64,000 nucleotides of DNA from Clostridiales bacterium (GTDB lineage: Bacteria; Bacillota; Desulfotomaculia; Desulfotomaculales; VENG01), in the NCBI GenBank assembly GCA_016278505.1, contig JADQBQ010000036.1:1-64000 (forward strand), read 5' to 3'. Below are positions 1 through 8,268 of this stretch, piece after piece; position 1 is the first letter of the stretch, and each line of letters starts with the position of its first letter. A program made the translations under genes and the position numbers. Below the pieces are notes generated by a model. It was given only the letters and a program-made list of their open reading frames with translations, was not told the DNA's origin and did not search any database.

Positions 1-176
1 TAAAAATAAGAGAATACTCGCCATTTGTTGTGTCTATTTTTCCAGGGGAAGCTCAGATCCTATGTATAGTATCCTACGTATGTGCCGTCCTCATCACTAA
101 GTTAATCTATACGTAGCTCATCTCACTCAGCATATTAGGGCACAACCTGCCACTAAACAGTGTTCATTGCTCTTTA

Positions 177-797
177 TTAGCCCGCTTCATCACCAAAAAG
201 TCTACTTACATTGTCTTTAAATTCCCTATACACTGGGTCATCTGATATATCTGCTAAACTTTTGACGATGTTTTCGTAATACCACTTCTGGCACTCATAC
301 GGGGCGTTAAACCTATCCCACAGAAGACTTTCGCGCTCACCGCGCCTTTGGTATTGCTCAATGTCTCGCAGCATACTCCTACTATTACTCAACTTATCTG
401 CACAAGCAATCAATTTTGCCTCTTTAGAAGCACCTTTCAAAAACTCGATTGTATGCTTTTTTCTCTTCTTCCACGTTTTTTTATCATACTGCGTGCCGGC
501 ATCCTTCTTACTATCCTTAGTCAGTTTTTCTGGCTCTGTGGCAGACTTAACCAGCGCTAAAACTTTCTCTGCCTTCTCTTCGCTATTGTCAAACATTTCC
601 CTGATGTCTTGCACTGATATACCCGTATCTTCTAAGGTATCGTGCAACAGGCCGGCAATGATAACTTCCTCGCTGACACCATTTTGGGCCAGTATAATTG
701 CCACCTCAACTGGATGAACAATATATGGGGTGGACGAGCCCTTCCTAACCTGATTTTTGTGCGCCTGATGAGCCATTAGTATTGCAGAGCTAAGCAC
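177..797 (-). CDS. HD-domain phosphohydrolase (RelA/SpoT-HD or MESH1-like)
   Basis: N-term AHQAHKNQVRKGSSTPYIVHPVEVA and GLLHDTLEDT, matching the HD motif of SpoT-type hydrolases. Confidence 0.75.
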   Translation of the reverse strand: MLSSAILMAHQAHKNQVRKGSSTPYIVHPVEVAIILAQNGVSEEVIIAGLLHDTLEDTGISVQDIREMFDNSEEKAEKVLALVKSATEPEKLTKDSKKDAGTQYDKKTWKKRKKHTIEFLKGASKEAKLIACADKLSNSRSMLRDIEQYQRRGERESLLWDRFNAPYECQKWYYENIVKSLADISDDPVYREFKDNVSRLFGDEAG

Positions 798-1040
798 TTA
801 ACATCTCTCCCATACTCTGTATTTACTCTTGCCCCTAAATCAATGTTTATATTCTAGGCACTAAACTCATTTAACTGCCCTTCAGATCTAAAGTGATTTT
901 ATCAGCTACGATTCTTCTTACATTTCTAGCCTAGCACAGTAATTCCTGCCAAATAACATTTGTAATTCCCCCCATTGGCCCAGGCACTCAAAGTTTGTAT
1001 AATGTAATTAAATTGTAATTACCTAAACTTGGAGGAACTT

Positions 1041-1727
1041 ATGAAAAGAGCAATAGTAGTTTTATCCGGAGGATTAGACAGCACTGTTTGCATGTCCGTG
1101 GCAGAAAAAGAAGGCTATCAAATCTATCCATTAACATTTGCCTATGGCCAGCGGCATAGCAAAGAAGTGGAGCAGGCAAAGAAAGTGGCTGAATTCTATG
1201 GCTGCAGTAATAGGCACCTTATTGTTAATACTGACTTTTTTAGGGACATCGGCCATAGCGCACTTACAGCTAATGAGATAGACGTACCTACAGATAGAGG
1301 GCTGGACCAGATGGACAAGGATGTCCCAGTAACCTATGTACCCTTTAGAAACGCAGTCTTTTTATCCATGGCCACCGGCTATGCAGAGGCTGCAGGCGCA
1401 GAAAAAATATACATTGGAGTTAATGCCCTAGACTATTCGGGATATCCCGACTGCCGCCCACAGTTTATTGATGCCTTCCAGGAGGCGGTAAACAAGGGGA
1501 CTGCGGCAGCAGACCAGGGGGTGCCCATTAAAATTGAAACACCCTTACTTAACCTTTCTAAGGCAGGGATCGTCAAATTGGGGATAAAAAATAAATCCCC
1601 CCTGCACCTAACAACCAGCTGCTACCAGGGGGGAGAAACGGCCTGTGGGAAATGCGACTCCTGTCAGCTTAGGCTAAAAGGCTTTAGCGAGGCCGGAGTT
1701 GAAGATCCCATTGAATATGAAGTGTAG
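1041..1727 (+). CDS. queC: 7-cyano-7-deazaguanine (preQ0) synthase QueC
   Basis: LSGGLDSTVC PP-loop, TFAYGQRH, C-terminal CYQGGETACGKCDSCQLR zinc motif; GGAGG RBS just upstream of the ATG at 1041. Confidence 0.97.
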   Translation: MKRAIVVLSGGLDSTVCMSVAEKEGYQIYPLTFAYGQRHSKEVEQAKKVAEFYGCSNRHLIVNTDFFRDIGHSALTANEIDVPTDRGLDQMDKDVPVTYVPFRNAVFLSMATGYAEAAGAEKIYIGVNALDYSGYPDCRPQFIDAFQEAVNKGTAAADQGVPIKIETPLLNLSKAGIVKLGIKNKSPLHLTTSCYQGGETACGKCDSCQLRLKGFSEAGVEDPIEYEV

Positions 1728-1753
1728 AATACCTTTAATTTGAGACCTTCCCT

Positions 1754-2437
1754 TTACTTGATGCCCAGCAATACGTGTAGCTGCGGCAATACTTTAACAT
1801 TATCATCAAAGCCAGGGTCGGAAGAAACCTTTTCAATAAGCCAATTCAATACCGGCAGGGGATCTCCCGTAGTGCAGGCCTGCAGGGTAAGAGGGCAGGA
1901 TTTATACTCCTGGTGTACTTTCTTGGCATACAGATAGTCTTCGTCTGTACCAATTACTATTTTGAGTTCCTTTGCCGCCACACTACTCATAAATTTGTCA
2001 AAGGATGAAAGCTCAGTTATGTTGCCGGAGCTAGGAGGTTTCGGCGATATACACACATGGTCCACACTGTACAGCCATGAAGGTATTATTGACCCCTGAG
2101 TTTCTATATGTATTTTATAATTTTCTTGTTTAAGCAGGCTAACTAGCCTGCTCAAGTCATGGATACAGGGATTTCCTCCCGTAATAGTCACCCTTTTGGT
2201 AATCCCCCCGGCCTCACCGCTTATTAATTGTACGATCTCTTCCTCGGTTAATTCATACCGGGCCTGCTTTATACTTTGGGCATGCAGGGTATCACACCAA
2301 GAGCACCGATAATCACATCCTGCCATCCTAAGAAACATGGTGCGGTGCCCACAATACATCCCCTCACCTTGGATGGTAGGCCCAAAGACCTCATACACAG
2401 AAATCCTAGACATCGGCCGCATATACCTCCACAGCAC
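1754..2437 (-). CDS. queE: 7-carboxy-7-deazaguanine synthase QueE (radical SAM)
   Basis: FGPTIQGEGMYCGHRTMFLRMAGCDYRCSWCDT: QueE N-terminus with a CxxxCxxC-type radical SAM motif. Confidence 0.95.
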   Translation of the reverse strand: MLWRYMRPMSRISVYEVFGPTIQGEGMYCGHRTMFLRMAGCDYRCSWCDTLHAQSIKQARYELTEEEIVQLISGEAGGITKRVTITGGNPCIHDLSRLVSLLKQENYKIHIETQGSIIPSWLYSVDHVCISPKPPSSGNITELSSFDKFMSSVAAKELKIVIGTDEDYLYAKKVHQEYKSCPLTLQACTTGDPLPVLNWLIEKVSSDPGFDDNVKVLPQLHVLLGIK

Positions 2438-2762
2438 TTGTAGGCGTTTCCCATAGCTTTATCTTGTGAAGTATTGGCAGCTGCGACTGAAGTGATCGGC
2501 AAATCCAAACTGCTATGTTTTCAGCAGTAGGTATGCAGGGCAAAACGTCATTCAGATAGCAGTGATCTAACCTGCTGACAGCATTTTCTTTAACTATTCG
2601 CTTAAGGTCATAAAAGTCCATGACCATGCCTGTCTCAGGGTTTATTTCACCTTTCACAGTCACCTCTAGCCTATAGGTATGGCCATGAATATTTCTGCAG
2701 TGGCCCGGGTAATTCGGCAGGCTGTGGGCGCTGTCAAACGTGAATACCTTTGTAATTGCCAT
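2406..2762 (-). CDS. queD: 6-carboxy-5,6,7,8-tetrahydropterin synthase QueD
   Basis: FTFDSAHSLPNYPGHCRNIHGHTYRLEV...MVMDFYDLK...LDHCYLND...PTAENIA; start trimmed to MAITKVF from the 2825 ORF start. Confidence 0.95.
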   Translation of the reverse strand: MAITKVFTFDSAHSLPNYPGHCRNIHGHTYRLEVTVKGEINPETGMVMDFYDLKRIVKENAVSRLDHCYLNDVLPCIPTAENIAVWICRSLQSQLPILHKIKLWETPTSAVEVYAADV

Positions 2763-2787
2763 AATGTTTTGGCTTGTCAAGAAAGCT

Positions 2788-3498
2788 TCATCCTTTCTGT
2801 TCATAACTAGTCGTTTCTTCCGCAATATTCAATTCCATGGTATAAATATGAATTCCTATGCGCGACTGGCACTTTCGCTCTAATGGGCATCCCGGACACC
2901 GGGGCCTTGCCCGGCAGTGGGCTGATCCTAAGTCAAGTAGGGCATAAAAAAACTGCCTGGACCTTCCCCGCGGGCACTGCTCTAAGGCAGCCGCAGCAAG
3001 CTTTCTTATATCCCCCGGGGTAGCATCCGGCAGGCAAAAAAACCTAGACATAATTCTGATTATATTTACGTCCGGCATGGGTGCCGGCTTGCCGTATGCA
3101 AAAACCATAACGGCCCCGCCCACATAAGGGCCCACATGCGGCAGGTCCAATAGCTTATCTAACTTTTTGGGAACCGTGCCGCTGTGCCTCTTTATCAGGG
3201 CCTGGGAAAGCTGAGCCAAGGCCTTACTCCTCTGTCCCCAAAGACCTAGCGGCCTTACATACTCTATAATTTCACTCTCGCCTGCCTCAGCCATATCCTG
3301 GGGAGTGGGATATCTTTTATATATTTCAGGGAAAATTTTGGCTACAGTTGGGCCATCTGTCCTCCGTAAAAGCATTTCTGCAAGCAAAATGCCCCAGGCA
3401 GTTATGTCCTGGGACCTCCACGGATAATTTCTATAGTTTTGCTCATGCCACTTTCTTAGCTTGTTCCACATGTAGCGTGATTTAGCCATGAGTGTCAC
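2788..3498 (-). CDS. HhH-GPD superfamily DNA glycosylase with [4Fe-4S] cluster (MutY/MIG-like, lacks MutY C-terminal domain)
   Basis: LPHVGPYVGGAVMVFAYGKPAPMPDVNIIRI helix-hairpin-helix plus catalytic Asp; CRARPRCPGCPLERKC Fe-S loop. Confidence 0.85.
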   Translation of the reverse strand: MTLMAKSRYMWNKLRKWHEQNYRNYPWRSQDITAWGILLAEMLLRRTDGPTVAKIFPEIYKRYPTPQDMAEAGESEIIEYVRPLGLWGQRSKALAQLSQALIKRHSGTVPKKLDKLLDLPHVGPYVGGAVMVFAYGKPAPMPDVNIIRIMSRFFCLPDATPGDIRKLAAAALEQCPRGRSRQFFYALLDLGSAHCRARPRCPGCPLERKCQSRIGIHIYTMELNIAEETTSYEQKG

Positions 3499-3932
3499 CT
3501 ATTCAAATACTTTTCACAAGACTTAAGAGCGGATACAAAATATGATCCTTTTTAAAGCCAAAACGAGGAAAGAGTCTCTATAATACTATTCGCTAAGCGG
3601 GCCGGCAATCCCCCTACAAATCATTTCTTTAAATACATTTCTTTAAATACACAGATAACGGATGTATTCTTTTATACGTCTTAATAATTTGCTCTAAAGA
3701 GGGTCCGGCGCTGTTCGCAACCTGAACCCACCATTTACTTCCGATACGCCCTATCGATGCCAGCAATAGTCCCGCCGACACTTACCTGTAACTTCTCAAT
3801 CAAACTAGTGATTTCATTAAATGCAGAATGAAAATTACAAAATCGTGTTTTTTTAGGGAGGATATTGGGACATTATGGCTAAATCTATATTAGAATAAAC
3901 CTCCTAGGGAGGTAAGGGATGGAAGGTAAAGA

Positions 3933-4919
3933 ATGAAAATAGTGCCACGAGAGGAAAAAGAACTTCAAAAAACTAAGCCATTTATAATAAGAATGCTTTT
4001 ATTTATATCAAAATTACTCCTTTTTATAATCCCTTTCACTTTTATAACGGGCGTACTTCTTTTTGCTATTGATATCTGGTTTTATCCATCAAACACATCG
4101 GCAGAATATACGATAAGCGAAGAACATGAGCCAAATAAGAATACTACATATACATACACTTTAAATGAGGAAGAAAAGGCGATTATTTCGAAATACGATG
4201 GCAAAGATCAGGAAGCTTTAGAAAACACGTTAGCAGAAATAAATACGTATTTTGATACCCTGAAAAAGAGCACACCGGAATTAGCCGAAGAAATTAACTC
4301 CGTTAGTTCAACAGCCAAACTTATATATAAAGGCTCGGGTGATAAATTATTGAATTGGTTTACTGATAATGACAATAGAGATGAATATGGTGATTATTTA
4401 GAACAATTAATAAAAGAGAAAATGTTTCCCAATAAAGACGAAACCCTAAACATAGAAGAAATTATTATTTTTGATATTAAACAATTTATTAGGAAACTAG
4501 AAACTACGCTTAAATATAACAAAAACAATATGTTACTTGAGTTAAATAACAATTTAATTAACCAAAGTTCGATTATTGACCTCCAACTTAGCTATGATAG
4601 CCAAATACTAAATGATCACGTTTTAAGTGCCAAGAGCTCTGCCCAAAAAAGTATAGCTAATAACGCAATGTCATTTGTATCTACAGGGCCATTTGTTATA
4701 CAGCTAGCAGTTGGCTATGTTGTAGAAAAGAAAACAAAAGATAGCATTATACAAGATTTTAACTCACAAATCGATGCACTTGAAGATAACATTTTAAATG
4801 GAGATGGGGAGATAAACGGGCTTACGCGAGAACTGAACAATTCTCTTGAAACTTATATTTACAATAAGCACGAGTCCATTGATAACTGTTTAAAAAATTT
4901 TAGTGAGGGATCTTCATGA
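3933..4919 (+). CDS. Membrane-anchored coiled-coil protein of unknown function
   Basis: N-terminal hydrophobic TM segment (LLFISKLLLFIIPFTFITGVLLFAI) then a long charged region; stop overlaps the start of the next ORF by 4 nt (ATGA). Confidence 0.65.
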   Translation: MKIVPREEKELQKTKPFIIRMLLFISKLLLFIIPFTFITGVLLFAIDIWFYPSNTSAEYTISEEHEPNKNTTYTYTLNEEEKAIISKYDGKDQEALENTLAEINTYFDTLKKSTPELAEEINSVSSTAKLIYKGSGDKLLNWFTDNDNRDEYGDYLEQLIKEKMFPNKDETLNIEEIIIFDIKQFIRKLETTLKYNKNNMLLELNNNLINQSSIIDLQLSYDSQILNDHVLSAKSSAQKSIANNAMSFVSTGPFVIQLAVGYVVEKKTKDSIIQDFNSQIDALEDNILNGDGEINGLTRELNNSLETYIYNKHESIDNCLKNFSEGSS

Positions 4920-5815
4920 AAAGAACATTTGTGGTATTTAATATAATCTTAATGTTATTGTTTTTAACTTCCCTACCCCCCGCTGCTAAAGCTGGAACAG
5001 CAACAGCTGTTATTAATGGAGCAAAAGATACCATTAGCTTTATAGCTAATAAATTCGGTAAAGATGCTATAGAAAAAGAAGGCGGGGAATTAGTCGTAAA
5101 AACCGGTGCAGAAAATGCAATAGAGAAATATGGTGATAGTGTCATCCCAATAATGAAAAATCTGGGGCCAAGTGCAGTAACCATAATTAATAAACACGGT
5201 GAAGATTCTATCTATATACTTAATAAGTGGGAAACTGAAGGGTTAATCCTTCTAAAGCGATCAGGGGATAGCGTTATTCCATTTTATAAAGAATATGGAG
5301 ATGAAGCAATTCAAATATGTATTAACCACCCGGTTGTAGGGGAGAAATTAATACAAAATTACGGAGCAAAAGGTATTAAATTGGGAAAAAGCCTATCCAC
5401 TGATGAAATTATAAAGATGGTAAGGTGGGCACCGGAGTTAAAGGAGAAAGGACAGCTTGATAATTTTGCTGATTTAGTCAATCAGAAAGGTAGTACAGTT
5501 TTTGATAAGATAAATGAACTAATTAAAAACAACAAAACTTTTTTAACTGGCGCTGGCGCAGTTCTTTATGTATTGGATAATCCTGAGATATTAGAGGCAG
5601 CAGGAAGTGCGGTTGGGAATATAGCAGAAAAAGGACTTAAGGGTGCCGGCGAAGGTATTGGTGAAGGTATTAGCAAACCCTTAGAAACCACAATCAAGGA
5701 AGGACTAGGAACTCCATTAATAATAGCAGCATCTCTCTCTTTTATTATTTGTGTATGTTTTTGGTTATACCTAAAACACCTTATTGCTAAAGCAAAGGCT
5801 AAAATAAAAAATTAA
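4916..5815 (+). CDS. Secreted/membrane protein with signal peptide, short degenerate repeats and C-terminal TM helix
   Basis: Signal-like MKRTFVVFNIILMLLFLTSLPPAAKA; repeats EKYGDSVIPIMKNLG / KHGEDSIYILNKW / RSGDSVIPFYKEYGDEAI; C-terminal PLIIAASLSFIICVCFWLYL. Confidence 0.65.
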   Translation: MKRTFVVFNIILMLLFLTSLPPAAKAGTATAVINGAKDTISFIANKFGKDAIEKEGGELVVKTGAENAIEKYGDSVIPIMKNLGPSAVTIINKHGEDSIYILNKWETEGLILLKRSGDSVIPFYKEYGDEAIQICINHPVVGEKLIQNYGAKGIKLGKSLSTDEIIKMVRWAPELKEKGQLDNFADLVNQKGSTVFDKINELIKNNKTFLTGAGAVLYVLDNPEILEAAGSAVGNIAEKGLKGAGEGIGEGISKPLETTIKEGLGTPLIIAASLSFIICVCFWLYLKHLIAKAKAKIKN

Positions 5816-5982
5816 AACGTTACCTAAACTTTAAAATTATGTCCTTTCCATTTACAACTGTGTACTTGATTATTTAGTTGCAGCTAGATATAAGAAACTA
5901 GCCCATTACAGATAGCACCCACACCTTTAAAAACTTAATGTCATAGCTTTAATGATCTATATTACACCAAGCACCCATCCTT

Positions 5983-6958
5983 CTAACTGCGCAATATGCT
6001 TTCCTCTTCATTCATCTGAGGGGATAAATATCCCTCGGACATCTCTCTTTCATCAAGCTCGGCTACCGTTAACACGGTTTCCCTGGCATCATTTTCATCG
6101 CTTTTTGTCCCTGAATTCATTAATAATGGATATATCTCAACAAGAACATGTCCTTGGGTCGGGAGTGCCCACCCGTTAAAAGGCCAGCAACTAATAGGGA
6201 CATTTTTATTTTTGCATTCCTTTAGTAGTTGATATAAATGATACATGCCGGCAATTGACTGCAACCCCACAGCCCCGGCACCACCTATTTGATAAATGGT
6301 TTTCATCTTTTTCTCACGCTGCTCAACAATGCGGCGCTCACAAATTCCAGCTTGTTCAAATGAAAACTCTGGTTTATATATTTGTTTAAAGTTTGGCCCC
6401 CAAAACGGCCCTTCTTTGACATTTAGTTTTGCCATTAATCGCTGGTTGGCTATATCCGCCCAATAACGTGGGTTATCTTTTACAGGGTGAAGACCATAGC
6501 CCCCCCTTACCGATAAGCTCTAACACTTGGTTCCAACTTTTCCACTCTTGCCCCGTAAGTTCTTTATAAAGTCCACTGGGGAAACTATATTGGTGATCAA
6601 AACCGAAGATTGCCCTTTGGCTGTTAACATGGCAGGAAGTTAGTAATTCTACCACTGTTTGGCGCAGGCTTTCTCGTGTCAAACCTGTTATTACCTGCAG
6701 TTCATCGTTTTTCCGTTTGTATATAGCCAAAGCGATAGCTTTTCGCTGACCTTTCACATTTTCACTGCCACTGTAATCCGCGAATACATAGCAATCAAAA
6801 CTGGGCACAACAACTATTCTTCCTTTCTGGTCAGATGGCAAAACCTGAAATATGCATCCATTTTCAAACCCTTGAATCAGTAACTCTTGAGAATTAAGTG
6901 AAAAGCTTTTGCAAAAATGTATTTGATTTCTTATTTGCCTCAACGCACTCTGGATCAT
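5983..6958 (-). pseudogene. DUF429-like (RNase H-fold) protein, frameshifted at a G7 tract; ORFs 6473-6958 and 5983-6435 are two halves
   Basis: Removing one G from the minus-strand G7 tract (plus-strand C7 ending at about 6506) gives ...ELIGKGGYGLHPVKDNPRYWADIANQRLMAKLNVKEG..., joining both ORFs; VFADYSGSENVKGQRKAIALAI at the N-terminus. Confidence 0.7.
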
Positions 6959-7604
6959 TAAATATTCGACTCTTTCTAGACTGGTGAAATATTGGCAGAA
7001 ATATCTTATTAGGAATTACATCTAAGCTAACCGGTGACTTTTTCATGAGTTCCGTATATGTTGTATTCGCTCGATTTGGATTAGCAAACAGGGAAAATGC
7101 AACTTCCCCCATTGGCACCACTACTTTTACCGTTTCAATCTGCAATAAACTTTCTAACCACTTTCCAATGCAATTTCTACTTTCTGCCCTTGTTGGCCTT
7201 TTATCTGCTCTAGTGCCTTTGACAATATTAAACCACGGGTAACAATTAGTTGCGTGAACCCATATAACTGTTTCCCTAAATAAATTAATGTCACACCTTT
7301 TTAGCCCAAATGCAGGAAGCAAGTCTGTTACAAAAAATTCGTTATGTGTACTAATCAATCCACCATCTGGCTCACTATCTTTTCCTGCATTTATCCAGGC
7401 TTGCAGTGAAGGACTCTGGCTAATCAATAAAATTTGTGGTTCTAACGGACCAGATACCATTGGCTTAATATTACAAAAGAAGTTCTTACTGTACTCAATA
7501 CCGTTATACATATAGTTTCTATATCTATTTCGAAAACAGTGGCTAGAGCAATCTCGGATTCCCATTATAATGGAATGTGTTTCCATAGAAATCCCCTTTT
7601 TCAA
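6894..7604 (-). CDS. Uracil-DNA glycosylase superfamily-like protein
   Basis: PQILLISQSPS, HATNCYPW, CIGKWLESLL...VVVPMGEVAF, and LPIFHQSRKSRIF near the C-terminus resembling the UDG HPSP-type motif. Confidence 0.65.
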   Translation of the reverse strand: MKKGISMETHSIIMGIRDCSSHCFRNRYRNYMYNGIEYSKNFFCNIKPMVSGPLEPQILLISQSPSLQAWINAGKDSEPDGGLISTHNEFFVTDLLPAFGLKRCDINLFRETVIWVHATNCYPWFNIVKGTRADKRPTRAESRNCIGKWLESLLQIETVKVVVPMGEVAFSLFANPNRANTTYTELMKKSPVSLDVIPNKIFLPIFHQSRKSRIFNDPECVEANKKSNTFLQKLFT

Positions 7605-7682
7605 AACCCATGTCCGTCCCGGCAGTTAAACAAGCTAAATGACTGGTTTTACCCCTTAGGGATGTAACTGGGGCAATTCTAA

Positions 7683-8111
7683 TTATACCTCCACTAGCTT
7701 AATGTAGTCCGAGAGATCAGAATTATTGTCCAAATTCAAAACTCCTTGCATTTTAGATGTAAGTCCATGCTCTTTTAAGTTTTCATAAGATAAATAGTTC
7801 TTCTTATCTAAAAAACTTTTTTCCAGTTCTAAGCGAACACACTTTTTCTTTTCAGCAATGGTGTTATGGTCCTTTAAAAATTCTTCATCATTAATTAGTT
7901 GATCTCGAGGAACATCTTCATTTATCACTTTCGTCTTGAAGACTATTTTCGAAACTGGTTTCCCGACATAAATATACACAGTGTCTCCCTCTATTACTTG
8001 ACTATTAGTTCCCCAGTCTATTGTTTCAAGAGATGCAAACGCAGTTAAAACATCGTAATTGCCTGGATTACATGGAAAAATCCAACTATTCCCCGCTTGT
8101 TTCATTTTCAT
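7683..8111 (-). CDS. EVE-domain (PUA-like fold) protein
   Basis: SWIFPCNPGNYDVLTAFASLETIDWGTNSQVIEGDTVYIYVGKPVSKIVFKTKVI fits the EVE N-terminal pattern. Confidence 0.7.
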   Translation of the reverse strand: MKMKQAGNSWIFPCNPGNYDVLTAFASLETIDWGTNSQVIEGDTVYIYVGKPVSKIVFKTKVINEDVPRDQLINDEEFLKDHNTIAEKKKCVRLELEKSFLDKKNYLSYENLKEHGLTSKMQGVLNLDNNSDLSDYIKLVEV

Positions 8112-8268
8112 ATTCCTCCTTGAGCCAAATTTTCAGCCCTTAAATGATTTAGCACTGCAAAAACCGGACATTGTTTAGGATTTCACAAAAATGTGCATCC
8201 CCCTGCAATAAATCAGAAATTTTTTTAGATGTTTTTGTTTTTAGCCGCGCTCTTCGTTTATACTAATT

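Noticed and set aside
960-1040. Possible preQ1 riboswitch upstream of queC
   Set aside because: No recognisable preQ1-I/II aptamer sequence or convincing hairpin; only an A/T-rich promoter-like region and RBS
3621-3655. Short tandem repeat CATTTCTTTAAATA x2
   Set aside because: Two copies of a low-complexity A/T motif; no evidence of CRISPR or function
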